A DNA stretch of 64,000 bases from Ostreococcus lucimarinus CCE9901 (GCF_000092065.1 NC_009374.1:310001-374000); one strand, 5' to 3'; positions 18,117-27,703 are shown, counted from the first letter of the stretch. The notes: generated by a model from the sequence alone, not told the origin. Numbers and translations: made by a program.

Positions 18117-20849
18117 TTAAACGCCGTACTGCTCAGCTAATTTTCTCATCACACCAGGTTCGAGATCCCGTACAACCATCGCCCACTGGTCGGTCCCAAC
18201 GTGATCCTTGAAGCCGCGCACAAGTTGACCCATGGTCGCGACGAGTTCATTGTTGCGGCACTGTCTCCACGACGCAACGGCCTCGACAAATGCGCTCAAA
18301 CCACTCGTCGCGCCCGACGGATTCATCTGAATCAACTTGCAAAGCCCCATGAAGCCGTGTTCTTTTTCAACGCCATCGCGAAGTCGTCTCAGAGCAGAGC
18401 ACCAAGACGTGATGAAATGCGCGAGACCACCTTGTAATTCTTCAGGACACGTCATCGAAAGTCGACCAAGACTTATGGCGGCATTTTCGCCAAGGGCTCT
18501 GTTCACCATTCGCATGTCGAGAATTTGAACCAAACATTGCGCCAGTGGCGCTACAAATGGACGCAATACGTCGCTTGACGTTCGAATGGCGATCTCGCCG
18601 GCGGCCCAGCTTGCGTTATTGCATACAGACATGTTCATGGATATGACCATCGCTGGCTGCAACTGCGCAACAATGAGCTCCATCAACTGTTGCAAAGACG
18701 GAGTCAAGTGCGCAGTACTCGAACGTGTGAGATCGCCCACGAGTGCGAATGCGCTACGTCTGACTCCTGGGGACTCATCCATGCACGAAGCGATGAGAAT
18801 ATCTCGAATAGGCGACTGCGCGACGAGCGGCTCGATGGCTTGTCCCATGCCTTCGCATAAACCAGAAAGCAAGTCCAAGGTACAAATGACGATGTCGATT
18901 GCGTACTCTTCGGCTGGCATCTCGCCGCGTTGCACTGCAGTGCGCTGCTGAAGCTGGTATGTCAAAGCGGAAATGCATTTTGCGAAAATCCCAGACGAGA
19001 ACTCGGCCGATGCCTGCCCGAGGCCGACGATTATCGCCGTGAGGCACTCGAGCAAATGATACAGCTCAGGGTCCACCTTGTTCGCATTCTCCCACTTTTG
19101 AAGCATTCCTGGTAAGATCGCACCGGCGTACCGCGCATCCTCAATCGACGGACCGATATTCTCCGCGAGCATGGTCAGTGCGTCGTACAAGTTGCGCATA
19201 TTCTTCCGCTGGTATGTAGCCAGCGCCTGGGTGAGCGTCTGCACGATAGTTTCGGTCCAAGGCGCCAGCGTGTCTTGACCTTCGGCGAGAAGGGTCGCGA
19301 TCGCGCCGCAAGCTGCGGCTTGAACGTGTTTGTTGTGATCCAAGCACCTCTTGCAAAGCGCTGTCGTCAGCGTGTTGAGCTGCTCCATACCTTGCTGCTG
19401 GGGCATCGCGTTTGGATCGTTCGACGGCCTCGCGCACTGCAACGTCCATCGAGAGAATCGACTGAGCGTCCAGCAAGTCGTTGAGCGCACCAACGGACGG
19501 GCGTCATCCAGCATCGGTAAGAGGAAATTGATTAGCATCGGGAGGTATTGCAGCAAGCCGCCTGAACAGCCCTCAGCGACGGCGCCAAGGGCCAAAATAG
19601 CGCTCTCACGGATCTCCCACCTCGACTCGCGTAGTCTCTGCTCGACGACGGGTAGCAGAAGAGGCAGAAGCTCGTCGCCAAAGACGTTCGACAGGATGTC
19701 CAAACCATTTGCAGAACTCTTTCGGAGGTTCCACACGAAGTCATCGCTGTCGTCTTGGCCGTCATCCTCTCCTTCTCCTTGTGAGCCTTTATCCTTGGTA
19801 TCACGAAACGTGGGTTTGATGTCTTGATCTCTGTCTTCCCTTCCCACGTTCACTTCGTCGTCCTCGGCCGAAATCACTTCCTCGTCGTCCTCCGTGTACG
19901 CCATGTTTGTCAACAACACTGGGATGAGTCTCGGCGTAAACTCGCGCAAAATTTGCACATAATCATCACCCAGTTCGGCCTCACAGAACGCTCCCCAGAA
20001 CTCGCACGACTCCATGGCGACGTCTTTATCCTCGTCGTCCTGCCTTTCGAGCATGTACACGATGATTTCCCGCAAATTCGGCGCCAACTTTTCTGGACAA
20101 ATGTGAATCAACATGACCAAGCCCGAGCACACCAGCCTTCGAACGTCGTTGTCCGGATCGTTCGCGAGCGAAAACAATCCTTGCAAGTAACTATCCAACA
20201 GCGCGTAGTGGTTTTCCGGCCAGCACGGCGCGATCATGTTCACCACGCCGACCGCTTGCTGGCGCACCTTGGCCGCCGGCGAGGAGAACAACGCGAACAG
20301 TCGCGGAATCACCATCCCCGCGGGCGAATCCGGCAACCCGGGCACTTTGACGTCCAATCTCCCGTTCACCTCCTCGCACGCCTTGTACAGCGCGCCCAGG
20401 GCACCGTCTCGAGAATTCTCGTCCCCCGCCTCGACCGCTCTCACGAGCGTCGGCCACAGGTCGCCCCAATTTTCAACCCCCCCGCACCGCACGATCACCG
20501 CCACGCACGTCCCGCACGTCCCCCTGATCAATCTCGACGGGTGTCCCAGCGCTCTCAGCAGCGTTTCTCGCACGTACGTCCTGTACTCTTCGCTCATCGT
20601 CGTCGTCCACGACGTCTTCAGATTATTCTTCAACAGCAGTCCCGCGCTCTGTCGCACGTCCTCCCTCCGTCCCGCGTCCTCGTCGCTCGTCAGCACGTGC
20701 GCGAGGTAGTTATTAAAGTCCGGAAACCCCGCGCATTGCTCCAGCCTGCCCAGCATCTCTCGCTGATTCGCGCGCGGGTCCAAGTATTCGGCGATCATCT
20801 GAATGATTCGCGCCGCCCCGTCCCCGTTCGGGGTCCACGCCGTCGCCAT
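18117..20849 (-). CDS. TNPO1: Transportin-1-like importin-beta
   Basis: 910 residues, close to the usual about 890-900. It is a HEAT-repeat solenoid from the N-terminal QREMLGRLEQCAGFPDFNNY importin-beta region to the C-terminus. The acidic H8 loop typical of transportin is present (EDDEEVISAEDDE ... EGEDDGQDDSDDFVWNLRKS, about 325-390), followed by LRKSSANGLDILSNVFGDEL. Transportin carries PY-NLS cargoes such as hnRNPs and ribosomal proteins into the nucleus and is released by RanGTP. A Ran-binding-domain protein gene lies at 62744. Start ATG at 20849 is clear; the stop abuts a long microsatellite. Confidence 0.95.
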   Translation of the reverse strand: MATAWTPNGDGAARIIQMIAEYLDPRANQREMLGRLEQCAGFPDFNNYLAHVLTSDEDAGRREDVRQSAGLLLKNNLKTSWTTTMSEEYRTYVRETLLRALGHPSRLIRGTCGTCVAVIVRCGGVENWGDLWPTLVRAVEAGDENSRDGALGALYKACEEVNGRLDVKVPGLPDSPAGMVIPRLFALFSSPAAKVRQQAVGVVNMIAPCWPENHYALLDSYLQGLFSLANDPDNDVRRLVCSGLVMLIHICPEKLAPNLREIIVYMLERQDDEDKDVAMESCEFWGAFCEAELGDDYVQILREFTPRLIPVLLTNMAYTEDDEEVISAEDDEVNVGREDRDQDIKPTFRDTKDKGSQGEGEDDGQDDSDDFVWNLRKSSANGLDILSNVFGDELLPLLLPVVEQRLRESRWEIRESAILALGAVAEGCSGGLLQYLPMLINFLLPMLDDARPLVRSTTCWTLSRFSRWTLQCARPSNDPNAMPQQQGMEQLNTLTTALCKRCLDHNKHVQAAACGAIATLLAEGQDTLAPWTETIVQTLTQALATYQRKNMRNLYDALTMLAENIGPSIEDARYAGAILPGMLQKWENANKVDPELYHLLECLTAIIVGLGQASAEFSSGIFAKCISALTYQLQQRTAVQRGEMPAEEYAIDIVICTLDLLSGLCEGMGQAIEPLVAQSPIRDILIASCMDESPGVRRSAFALVGDLTRSSTAHLTPSLQQLMELIVAQLQPAMVISMNMSVCNNASWAAGEIAIRTSSDVLRPFVAPLAQCLVQILDMRMVNRALGENAAISLGRLSMTCPEELQGGLAHFITSWCSALRRLRDGVEKEHGFMGLCKLIQMNPSGATSGLSAFVEAVASWRQCRNNELVATMGQLVRGFKDHVGTDQWAMVVRDLEPGVMRKLAEQYGV

Positions 20850-21037
20850 CGCGCGCGGGAGCGCGCGTCGCGCGTCGCGTCGCGTCGCTCGACGCGCTCG
20901 CGTCGCGGTCGCGCTCGCGTCGCGCTGTGCGGGACGACGGATCGATCGCCGCGCGCGTCGGCGTCGGATAACCTCACGGCGCGACGCGCGACGCGCGCTC
21001 CGCGAGCGCGCGTCGAGCGACGACGACGACGCGCGCG

Positions 21038-22138
21038 ATGACGACGATGATGACGCGCGCGACGGCGACGACGCGCGCGACGGCGGGCGGACGCGCGAGC
21101 GGGAGCGCGGACGCGCGGACGACGCGACGCGTCGCGATGCCGAGCCGGGACGCGGCGACGACGGCGCGCGCGCGACGCGACGCGCGAGCGCGAGCGATGA
21201 AGCGGGTGTTCATCGATGGCGAGGCCGGAACCACGGGGCTTCAGGTGCGCGAACGGTTGGAGGCGCGAGGGGACGTCGAGCTGATTCAACTGGATGAGGG
21301 CTCGAGAAAGAATCTCGAGGCGAGACGCGCGGCGTTGAACGAGTGCGACGCGGCGATTCTGTGCCTTCCCGATCAGGCGGCGGAGGAGGCGGTGAAATTG
21401 GTGGAGAATGAGACGACGGTGGTGATCGATGCGTCGACGGCTTTTCGCGTCGCCGATGGTTGGACGTACGGATTCCCGGAGCTGGCGCCAGGGCATCGAG
21501 AGTTGGTCAAGGCGTCGAAGAGAATCTCAAATCCGGGGTGCTATCCCACCGGGTTCATCGCACTCACTAGACCATTGGTTGACGCGGGCATCCTGTCTCC
21601 AGGCGCGGCGTTGACGGTGAACGCGGTGAGCGGGTACACGGGCGGCGGTAAGGCGCTCATCAAGGTGTACGAGGAGGAAGAACACGAGCCGTGGGGCGCT
21701 TACGGATTTAATCTCGAACACAAGCACTTGCCAGAGATGGCGAAATGGAGCATGATCGGTCGTGAACCAATTTTCATGCCATCTGTCGGTTCCTTCGCGC
21801 AAGGTATGGTGGTGAGCGTACCGTTGCATTACGATCAACTTGCCGCCGACGCTCGCAGCGCCAAGCGTCTGCATGAGTGCTTACGCGCGCGGTACGCGCA
21901 GAGTACGTACGTTTCGGTGCGAGATTTGAACAAGATGGACGACCTCGAGCGTGGAGCTTTCATGAGACCAGACTCTTTGGCGAACACGAACAAGCTCGAG
22001 TTAAGTGTTTACGCCAACGACTCAAAGCGAACCGCCGTTCTCGTGGCAAGGTTAGATAATTTGGGCAAAGGTGCTTCGGGTGCGGCGGTGCAAAACATGA
22101 ACTTGGCGCTTGGACTGGATGAAACAATGGGATTGTAG
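21038..22138 (+). CDS. ARGC: N-acetyl-gamma-glutamyl-phosphate reductase, short bacterial (type 2) form
   Basis: 366 residues. It catalyses the NADPH-dependent reduction of N-acetylglutamyl phosphate to the semialdehyde in arginine synthesis, in the plastid. Residues 1-53 are a Thr/Ala/Arg-rich transit peptide; the enzyme begins at the internal MKRVFIDGEAGTTGLQVRER. The catalytic Cys is C168 in KRISNPGCYPTGFIALTRPL. EHKHLPEM carries the conserved catalytic His region. The FIDGEAGTTG start and compact length are those of the type 2 ArgC found in alpha-proteobacteria and some other bacteria, not the longer type 1 enzyme common in plants, so bacterial ancestry is likely. A perfect 6-bp hairpin follows the gene at 22209-22226. 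Confidence 0.93.
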   Translation: MTTMMTRATATTRATAGGRASGSADARTTRRVAMPSRDAATTARARRDARARAMKRVFIDGEAGTTGLQVRERLEARGDVELIQLDEGSRKNLEARRAALNECDAAILCLPDQAAEEAVKLVENETTVVIDASTAFRVADGWTYGFPELAPGHRELVKASKRISNPGCYPTGFIALTRPLVDAGILSPGAALTVNAVSGYTGGGKALIKVYEEEEHEPWGAYGFNLEHKHLPEMAKWSMIGREPIFMPSVGSFAQGMVVSVPLHYDQLAADARSAKRLHECLRARYAQSTYVSVRDLNKMDDLERGAFMRPDSLANTNKLELSVYANDSKRTAVLVARLDNLGKGASGAAVQNMNLALGLDETMGL

Positions 22139-22208
22139 GCATTACGAGACAGTATGTTAACATATTATGCTAAGATATACCACGATGAACCATGAAAATA
22201 TTATAGTA

Positions 22209-22226
22209 CCACTAGAATCGTAGTGG
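22209..22226. other. Small perfect hairpin downstream of ARGC
   Basis: CCACTA, a 6-nt loop and TAGTGG form a perfect stem 70 bp after the ARGC stop codon and before the convergent RWP-RK gene. It could affect 3' end formation; its significance is unknown. Confidence 0.35.
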
Positions 22227-22263
22227 CAGAGAATCAGAGCGACGCGCGGTCGCACAAGCTATC

Positions 22264-23213
22264 TCACTTATCAAATAGTGATGGGCGAATCGCGCCGCCA
22301 AGATTCGACGGGAACAACTTCCTCACAAAGCAACCCACTTTCGAACGGTGCTTGTAAATTTTCGTCCGGATTCTGTTGAATGCCTCCGGTGAGCGGACAG
22401 AATCGAATGTTCCAGTGCGTAAGAACATTCCTTCTAGCGCGCGCGCGTACTTTTCTAGAGTGTCAAGATCTTCCAGCAAATCCGTCATAGCGTAATCCAT
22501 CCTGAGAAACGCCGAGCGCGCACGGTGCGAATAATAATTCACATCGCACATCTCCATATCATCGATGCTGTATTCAAACTGCGCCAACGTATGCTATCGT
22601 GTCACGCACGCATATTGTTACTTTAGTCAGTCATCAATCTCTCCGTGCGTCGTCGAAATCACGACTCGCGTGTAGTCGTATCGCTCGCATCGCTCGTCCC
22701 GTCGCACCTGCATGAGCTGCGCAATGTATTCGTGGCAACCCACCACCGCTTGCGCGTGACGATGCGGCCATCGCGTTACGCCCGCTTTTCTACACCTACA
22801 CTCACCGCGAACCAGACGCGCATCGTCAGTCACGCGGTCCGTGCGAGCGACAAAGACTCTCAAAAAAGTCAAAAAAAAATCGCGCGCTGGGCTCAAAAAC
22901 ACAATAAAGCGACGAAAGACACGTGCGCTTTGACGTACTGCAGCCTGAATGATCCAGAGGGCATCCCAAACGCCTTCGCGACTTTGTCCGCGGGCATCAT
23001 CAGGAACGCGTACAGCTCGTGCAAGTCGAACGGCTCGTCCAACTCCTCGTCGATCGCCAACGCCTCGCGTTCGGCAAACTGTTTCGCGACGAGCGCCGCT
23101 CGCCTCGCCCGTTGATCATCATCGATTATCCCCAATCGATGATCTAAGATCGCGCGCGCCGCGCGCGCCTCCGTCGCCGCGAGCGCGTCGCGTTCGTTCG
23201 CAATCGTTCTCAT
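22264..23213 (-). CDS. Minimal RWP-RK domain transcription factor (three exons)
   Basis: Model: exon 1 23213-22939, intron 1 22938-22796 (GTACGT...TAG), exon 2 22795-22708, intron 2 22707-22579 (GTGCGA...GCAG), exon 3 22578-22264; 225 residues. Both introns contain a CTGAC branch point and all junctions keep frame. Residues about 63-110 read DLHELYAFLMMPADKVAKAF then GMPSGSFRLQCRKAGVTRWP, a clear RWP-RK DNA-binding domain, with HRH in place of the usual xRK after RWP (R100-P102). RWP-RK proteins of this small RKD/MID class control nitrogen responses, gametogenesis or mating type in green algae and plants. If intron 2 is not removed, translation stops at 22627 (147 residues). Exon 3 has no ATG at its own start, which supports splicing. 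The C-terminal 105 residues are unlike anything I recognise. Confidence 0.7.
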
Positions 23214-23592
23214 CGCGCGTGCGCGCGCGTCGCAGCCACGCGCGCCGCGCCGGGCGAGCGCACCACGGCCTCGCGCCTCGGAATAAAAAAACCCTCCGGT
23301 GGCATCGCGCGCGCCTTCCCGCGTCGCGCGCTTTCACTCGGCACGTTCATCGCACCGTCGATACCCTTTCGATTCGCGCTTGTACGGCGTCTTCGCCGCG
23401 CGCGGTGGCGATAAACGTTCGTGCGCTTTTTCGCCACTTTTTCGGTCTTTTCGGTCTGTTCGACGGCGACCGGTCGACAGTCGGAGATTTAACTTGTCGT
23501 ATGCGTAAACAGTCAGAATAAGGACGTATGCGTAAACAGTTCGAGACCCGTGCGCGCGCGCGCCGGGCGCGCCGGCGTCCCGGACCGCACTC

Positions 23593-23626
<34 letters not shown>

Positions 23627-23631
23627 GCGCC
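23214..23631. promoter_or_regulatory. Divergent promoter region with repeated 16-bp motif and GCG repeat
   Basis: 418 bp between the RWP-RK gene start (minus) and the membrane-protein gene start (plus). It contains two identical copies of CGTATGCGTAAACAGT (23498-23513 and 23525-23540), 27 bp apart, and a run of about 11 GCG units (23593-23625) ending just before the ATG at 23632. The motif recurs elsewhere in the window (49379-49394), so a regulatory role is plausible. Confidence 0.5.
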
Positions 23632-24918
23632 ATGCGCCGCGCGCTGGACGACGACGATGATCTCGGAGGCGCGCGTCGACGACGCGACGGCGCGCGAGCG
23701 CGCGCGGGGGCGCGAACGAGCGCGGCGAAGGCGGATGGGGACGGTTGCGCCGCGCGCGGTGCGTCGGCGGCGGCGCGCGAGGAGAACGGCGGCGCGGCGG
23801 CGCCGGGCGAGGGCGAGGGCGCGGGAGGGGCGATGCGCGTCGCGCGCGAGTGGGTCGGGGGTGATGGCGCGAAGGCGCGCGCGAGGGGCGTGGGGAGCGG
23901 GGGCGCGGCGAGGCGGGCGGCGCGCGGGCTAAATATAGCGACGACGACCGCGGTCGGGATGTACGTGTATTGGATACTCATGGGGACGGTGGCTTGGATC
24001 TCGCACTTGGGCGAACGCGCGCCGTGGTTGAGGTTCGCGCTACCGGCGGAAGGATATCCGGGAAACGCGCCGTCGAGCGCGGGGGCGCTCGGATTCGTCG
24101 CGAGAAACGTGCCGCTGAGTCTCATCTTTGTCGTGCCGCATTCAGTGTTTTTGCCGAGTCGATTGCGGAAGATTTTCGGAAAACATGGGCGTTTGATGTA
24201 TAATTTCGTGTCTGCGGCGACGTTGCACTTCTTCTTGTTGAATTTTACGCCGTTGAAGACGCCGGTGGTGATGACGATTCCATTCAACACGAATTTTCAC
24301 AACGCGCTCTCGATTGGATGTCTCGCTTACGCGTCGTATGCGTTCCTCAGCTCACCCGCAACGTTAGGTTTATTAGGTGTGAGCTCGGCGCTCGAGCTTC
24401 GCGACAGTAAATACTCCAATCCAGCGGCTGGCATGGACGCCATCACGTGGATGGGCGTGACGACGTGGCGGCTCGGCGGCGCCTCCGCCTTTGTATTGTT
24501 CACCGGTCTATCCATCATCCCGCGCGAGCTCACGTTGGGTGACTGCATCACGAGATGTGTTGCTGCGGTGTATTTACGTCAGCGCTCGCGATCGTTCCGC
24601 GAGTGGGTGGAAAAGATCGAGGGCGTCCACCTCTTGACGTGGATTTTACGAGGCACGCTCTTGTCCTTCGCGTGTCACGGCGCCTTGCAAGGCGGTGGAA
24701 ACGTTCGCACAGTGGGATGGATTTTATTCGGCGCCGCGAGTTTAGCGGGAATTCTGCGTCTCGCCGAGTCAGAGAGTCCGAACGCTAAGAAGAAACCCAT
24801 TTCTCGCGCCGCGTCCTTTGACGTCGCCGAAGCCGCGCCCGCGGCGCTCGACGACGTCGCCCGAGTCAATCGCCCGGAGCGCTGGCACGCGTGGAACCCG
24901 CACGCTCGCATGACGTGA
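23632..24918 (+). CDS. Multi-pass membrane protein, possibly NnrU/nurim-like
   Basis: 428 residues. The first about 95 residues are Ala/Gly/Arg-rich low complexity; an alternative ATG at 23833 (MRVAREWVGGD) would remove 67 of them. About seven hydrophobic segments follow (GMYVYWILMGTVAWISHL, VPLSLIFVVPHSVFLPSRL, LMYNFVSAATLHFFLLNF, LSIGCLAYASYAFL and others). PHSVFLPSRLRKIFGKHGRL followed by MYNFVSAATLHFFLLNF has the feel of NnrU/nurim and isoprenylcysteine-methyltransferase-like membrane proteins, but this is only a resemblance. Function unknown. Confidence 0.75.
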   Translation: MRRALDDDDDLGGARRRRDGARARAGARTSAAKADGDGCAARGASAAAREENGGAAAPGEGEGAGGAMRVAREWVGGDGAKARARGVGSGGAARRAARGLNIATTTAVGMYVYWILMGTVAWISHLGERAPWLRFALPAEGYPGNAPSSAGALGFVARNVPLSLIFVVPHSVFLPSRLRKIFGKHGRLMYNFVSAATLHFFLLNFTPLKTPVVMTIPFNTNFHNALSIGCLAYASYAFLSSPATLGLLGVSSALELRDSKYSNPAAGMDAITWMGVTTWRLGGASAFVLFTGLSIIPRELTLGDCITRCVAAVYLRQRSRSFREWVEKIEGVHLLTWILRGTLLSFACHGALQGGGNVRTVGWILFGAASLAGILRLAESESPNAKKKPISRAASFDVAEAAPAALDDVARVNRPERWHAWNPHARMT

Positions 24919-25084
24919 CGCGACAAAGCGTTCGTTCTGTTGTCAACTTTAGTTTACCGCTCACTCGCGTTCGCGCGAATCGTTTCGCCTTCGACGCCGC
25001 GCTTCGCGCTCGCGTCCCGCTCGCCCGAGCGCAGCCGCCACTCGCCGACGCGTCGTTCGCGCTTTCGCTTTCGCGCGACGGGTC

Positions 25085-27046
25085 ATGGCCGCGCCCGCGC
25101 CGTGGGAGCCCGCGGCGGCTAAAGCCGAGGGTCCACCGTTCGAAGATCTCGTCCCCGCCCTGCGCGCGTCCTCGCTCGCCGTCCTCGAGCGCGCCGGTTT
25201 CGCGCGCTCGACGCCGGTCCAGGCCGCCACCGTCCCGCTGCTCTGCTCGCACAAGGACGTCTCCGTCGAGGCGTGCACGGGGTCGGGGAAGACGCTGGCG
25301 TTCGTGCTGCCGATGATTGAGATTCTGGCGCGAGCGAAGCGCGAGCTGAAGCGATACCAGGTCGGGGCGGTGATCGTGAGCCCGACGCGAGAGCTGGCAA
25401 AGCAAATTCACGAAGTCGCGGCGCCGTTCGTGCGGACGCTGGGGAAAGAACGGAGCGAGACGAATGAGGGTGAAGGAGATTTAGCGATGTTGCTCGTGGG
25501 AGGAACGGATGTGGCGAAGGATGTGGCGACGTTCGCGGCGACGTCGCCGCTGGTGCTCATCGCGACGCCGGGGCGCTTGTGGGACGTGATGCAGCGAAGC
25601 AAAGAGCTGGACGGGAAGAAGTGTGAATTGCTCATATTGGACGAAGCCGATCGATTGCTCGGGATGGGATTCATGGCGACTTTGAATAATATTATATCGC
25701 GACTACCCAAGCAGCGAAGGACTGGGTTGTTCAGTGCGACACAGACGGAAGAGGTGGCGGAACTCGCGAGAGCGGGCTTGCGGAACCCGGTGCGAGTGAC
25801 GGTGCGAGACGCGTTGAACTCGGCTGCAAAGGCGGCGGGTGAGAAGGCTGGGAAGCTTCCGACGCAGCTGCAGCTGCTTTATCGTATATGTTCCGTAGAT
25901 TCCAAGCTGTGGCATTTCGTGAACTTCATCAAGGAGCATCGCGAGTGTAAAGTCATCGTCTACTTTTTGACATGCGCGTGCGTGGACTTTTACGAATCGG
26001 CGCTCAAAGAACTTTTGCCAGAGTCCACCGCCATCGCGCTGCACGGAAAAATGAAACAAAGCGCCCGGGAAAGCGCTTTGGGTAAATTCACCGAACAAAA
26101 GTCGGGTATTCTGATGTGTACTGACATCGCGGCTCGCGGTTTAGACATTCCAGGCGTCGATTGGATTGTGCAATTTGATCCACCGCAAGACCCGGCGGCG
26201 TTTGTGCATCGTGTCGGAAGAACTGCGCGCATGGGTCGAGATGGAAGTGCATTAGTGTTTTTATCGCCGAATTCGGAGGCCAGCTATGTGGACTTTTTGC
26301 GAATTCGCGGTGTAGAGATCAAGCCGGCTCCGGGAACGCGCGAAGGTTACGCCGAGGAGGCAGCCGCGGCAAAGGATGGCGGCGACGACAACGGCGAAAT
26401 TGAACTAGCATCAGAGATCGTCGACGCTTTGGAGAAAGATGCGAGCGATGAGAGAAAAGGTGCGGCGCACGTGCATGCGGTGTTGCGAAAAGCGAGCGAA
26501 AAAAAACGGGAAATTATGGAGAAGGGCGTGCGAGCGTACGTCTCATTCATTCGCGGGTACAAGGAGCATCACTGTCGATTCATTTTCCGATTTAAAGAGC
26601 TCGAATACGGCGCGCTCGCCATGTCCATGGGTCTGCTTCGTCTTCCGAAGATGAAGGAAATTCGCAAGGCACCGAAAAAGTTTATGGAATGCTTCGTCGA
26701 ATCATCCGTCCACGCCGATTCGGTGGCTTTCGAGGACAAGGCTCGCGAAAAGCAACGTCAAAGAACCCTCAAGGAGCAAGAAGAAGCGGCCGAGGCGCAG
26801 CGTTTATTGGATGCGGATAAACCCAAACCTAAGAAGGAAAAGGTCAAGGAGGAAAAGCGCCAGACAGCCTTCAAACGTCGCAAGGAAGAGTCCAGAGCCG
26901 ACATCGAAGAGATGGAGGACGATTACCGCGCCCTCAAAAAGTTGAAAAAGGGCAAGATGACGGAGGAAGAGTTCGATCTCGAGATCGGTTTTGACGAAGT
27001 CGAGAAGTCAAACAACAAGAAACCTAGCAAGCGCGCGGGGCGATAG
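25085..27046 (+). CDS. DDX55: DEAD-box RNA helicase DDX55/SPB4-like
   Basis: 653 residues. It has all helicase motifs in order: motif I ACTGSGKT, Ia PTRELAKQI, Ib TPGRL, II LDEADRLLGMGF, III FSATQ, V TDIAARGLDIPGVDWIVQFD, and VI HRVGRTARMGR. The C-terminal part has the DUF4217 region (EKGVRAYVSFIRGYKEHHCR, FRFKELEYGALAMSMGLLRL) and a Lys-rich coiled tail ending GFDEVEKSNNKKPSKRAG. This architecture is that of Spb4/DDX55 (plant RH18), a nucleolar ATPase needed for 60S ribosomal subunit maturation. Start ATG at 25085 is clear. Confidence 0.95.
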   Translation: MAAPAPWEPAAAKAEGPPFEDLVPALRASSLAVLERAGFARSTPVQAATVPLLCSHKDVSVEACTGSGKTLAFVLPMIEILARAKRELKRYQVGAVIVSPTRELAKQIHEVAAPFVRTLGKERSETNEGEGDLAMLLVGGTDVAKDVATFAATSPLVLIATPGRLWDVMQRSKELDGKKCELLILDEADRLLGMGFMATLNNIISRLPKQRRTGLFSATQTEEVAELARAGLRNPVRVTVRDALNSAAKAAGEKAGKLPTQLQLLYRICSVDSKLWHFVNFIKEHRECKVIVYFLTCACVDFYESALKELLPESTAIALHGKMKQSARESALGKFTEQKSGILMCTDIAARGLDIPGVDWIVQFDPPQDPAAFVHRVGRTARMGRDGSALVFLSPNSEASYVDFLRIRGVEIKPAPGTREGYAEEAAAAKDGGDDNGEIELASEIVDALEKDASDERKGAAHVHAVLRKASEKKREIMEKGVRAYVSFIRGYKEHHCRFIFRFKELEYGALAMSMGLLRLPKMKEIRKAPKKFMECFVESSVHADSVAFEDKAREKQRQRTLKEQEEAAEAQRLLDADKPKPKKEKVKEEKRQTAFKRRKEESRADIEEMEDDYRALKKLKKGKMTEEEFDLEIGFDEVEKSNNKKPSKRAGR

Positions 27047-27102
27047 AGCCTCAGTGGAGAGATTCATCTTTAGTAGAACAAGTTTAGATAGTACAACACG
27101 CG

Positions 27103-27670
27103 TCAATCTCTCGAAAGCTGTTTGCGAATCACGCCGCCCCACTTTGCCAACAACGCGTCCACGTCGCCATTCATTCGCGTTCCCACGCCACCCCACACCA
27201 ATAAATCCGGTATATCGCGCAATCCGTTCTCGCCCACCACGCGCACGGTTTCAAACCCCAATCGACCGTAATACCTCACCAATTTCTCCGCGTACCCGTT
27301 CCCGTCGTCGATCGCGAGCAACTCGCACTTTTTACACCCCGCCTCCGCCCCCTCGAGCAGAGACATCGTCCCGAGCAAAATCGCGATCCCAAACGTGCTT
27401 CGCATCTTCCCGCGCTCGCGCTCGCTCACTTTAGAGTTATACACGCGCATGCTATCCATGTGCAATATCCCAAACGGCGGCGGCGCCACGAACCCGTCGT
27501 GCGTCGCCACGACGTCCGCCTCTCCCTCCCCCCCCCGCCCCGTCCTCATCCGTCGCGCCTCCATCTTGAACACCGGTCCGTAAAACTTCGTCTCCAGCGT
27601 CAATCCTCGCGCGTTCGCCGCGCGTTCGATCTCTTCCCGCGTCACGCGCGTCCCGTCGCCGCGTCCTCGT

Positions 27671-27703
<33 letters not shown>

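Noticed and set aside
18155-18175. GGTTCGAGATCCC, resembling a tRNA T-arm
   Set aside because: It encodes the transportin C-terminus, and I could not fold acceptor, D or anticodon arms around it.
17760-18211. Long plus-strand Leu/Phe and Leu/Pro reading frames
   Set aside because: They are direct translations of the CTTCCT hexanucleotide array, which has no stop in any frame; no flanking coding sequence supports them.
22627-22707. Reading through intron 2 of the RWP-RK gene to a stop at 22627
   Set aside because: Possible as an isoform, but a consensus donor, branch point and acceptor in phase, and an open exon 3 with no ATG of its own, favour splicing.
22645-23115. 156-codon plus-strand frame
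   Set aside because: It is antisense to the RWP-RK gene, whose exons have splice signals and a recognised domain.
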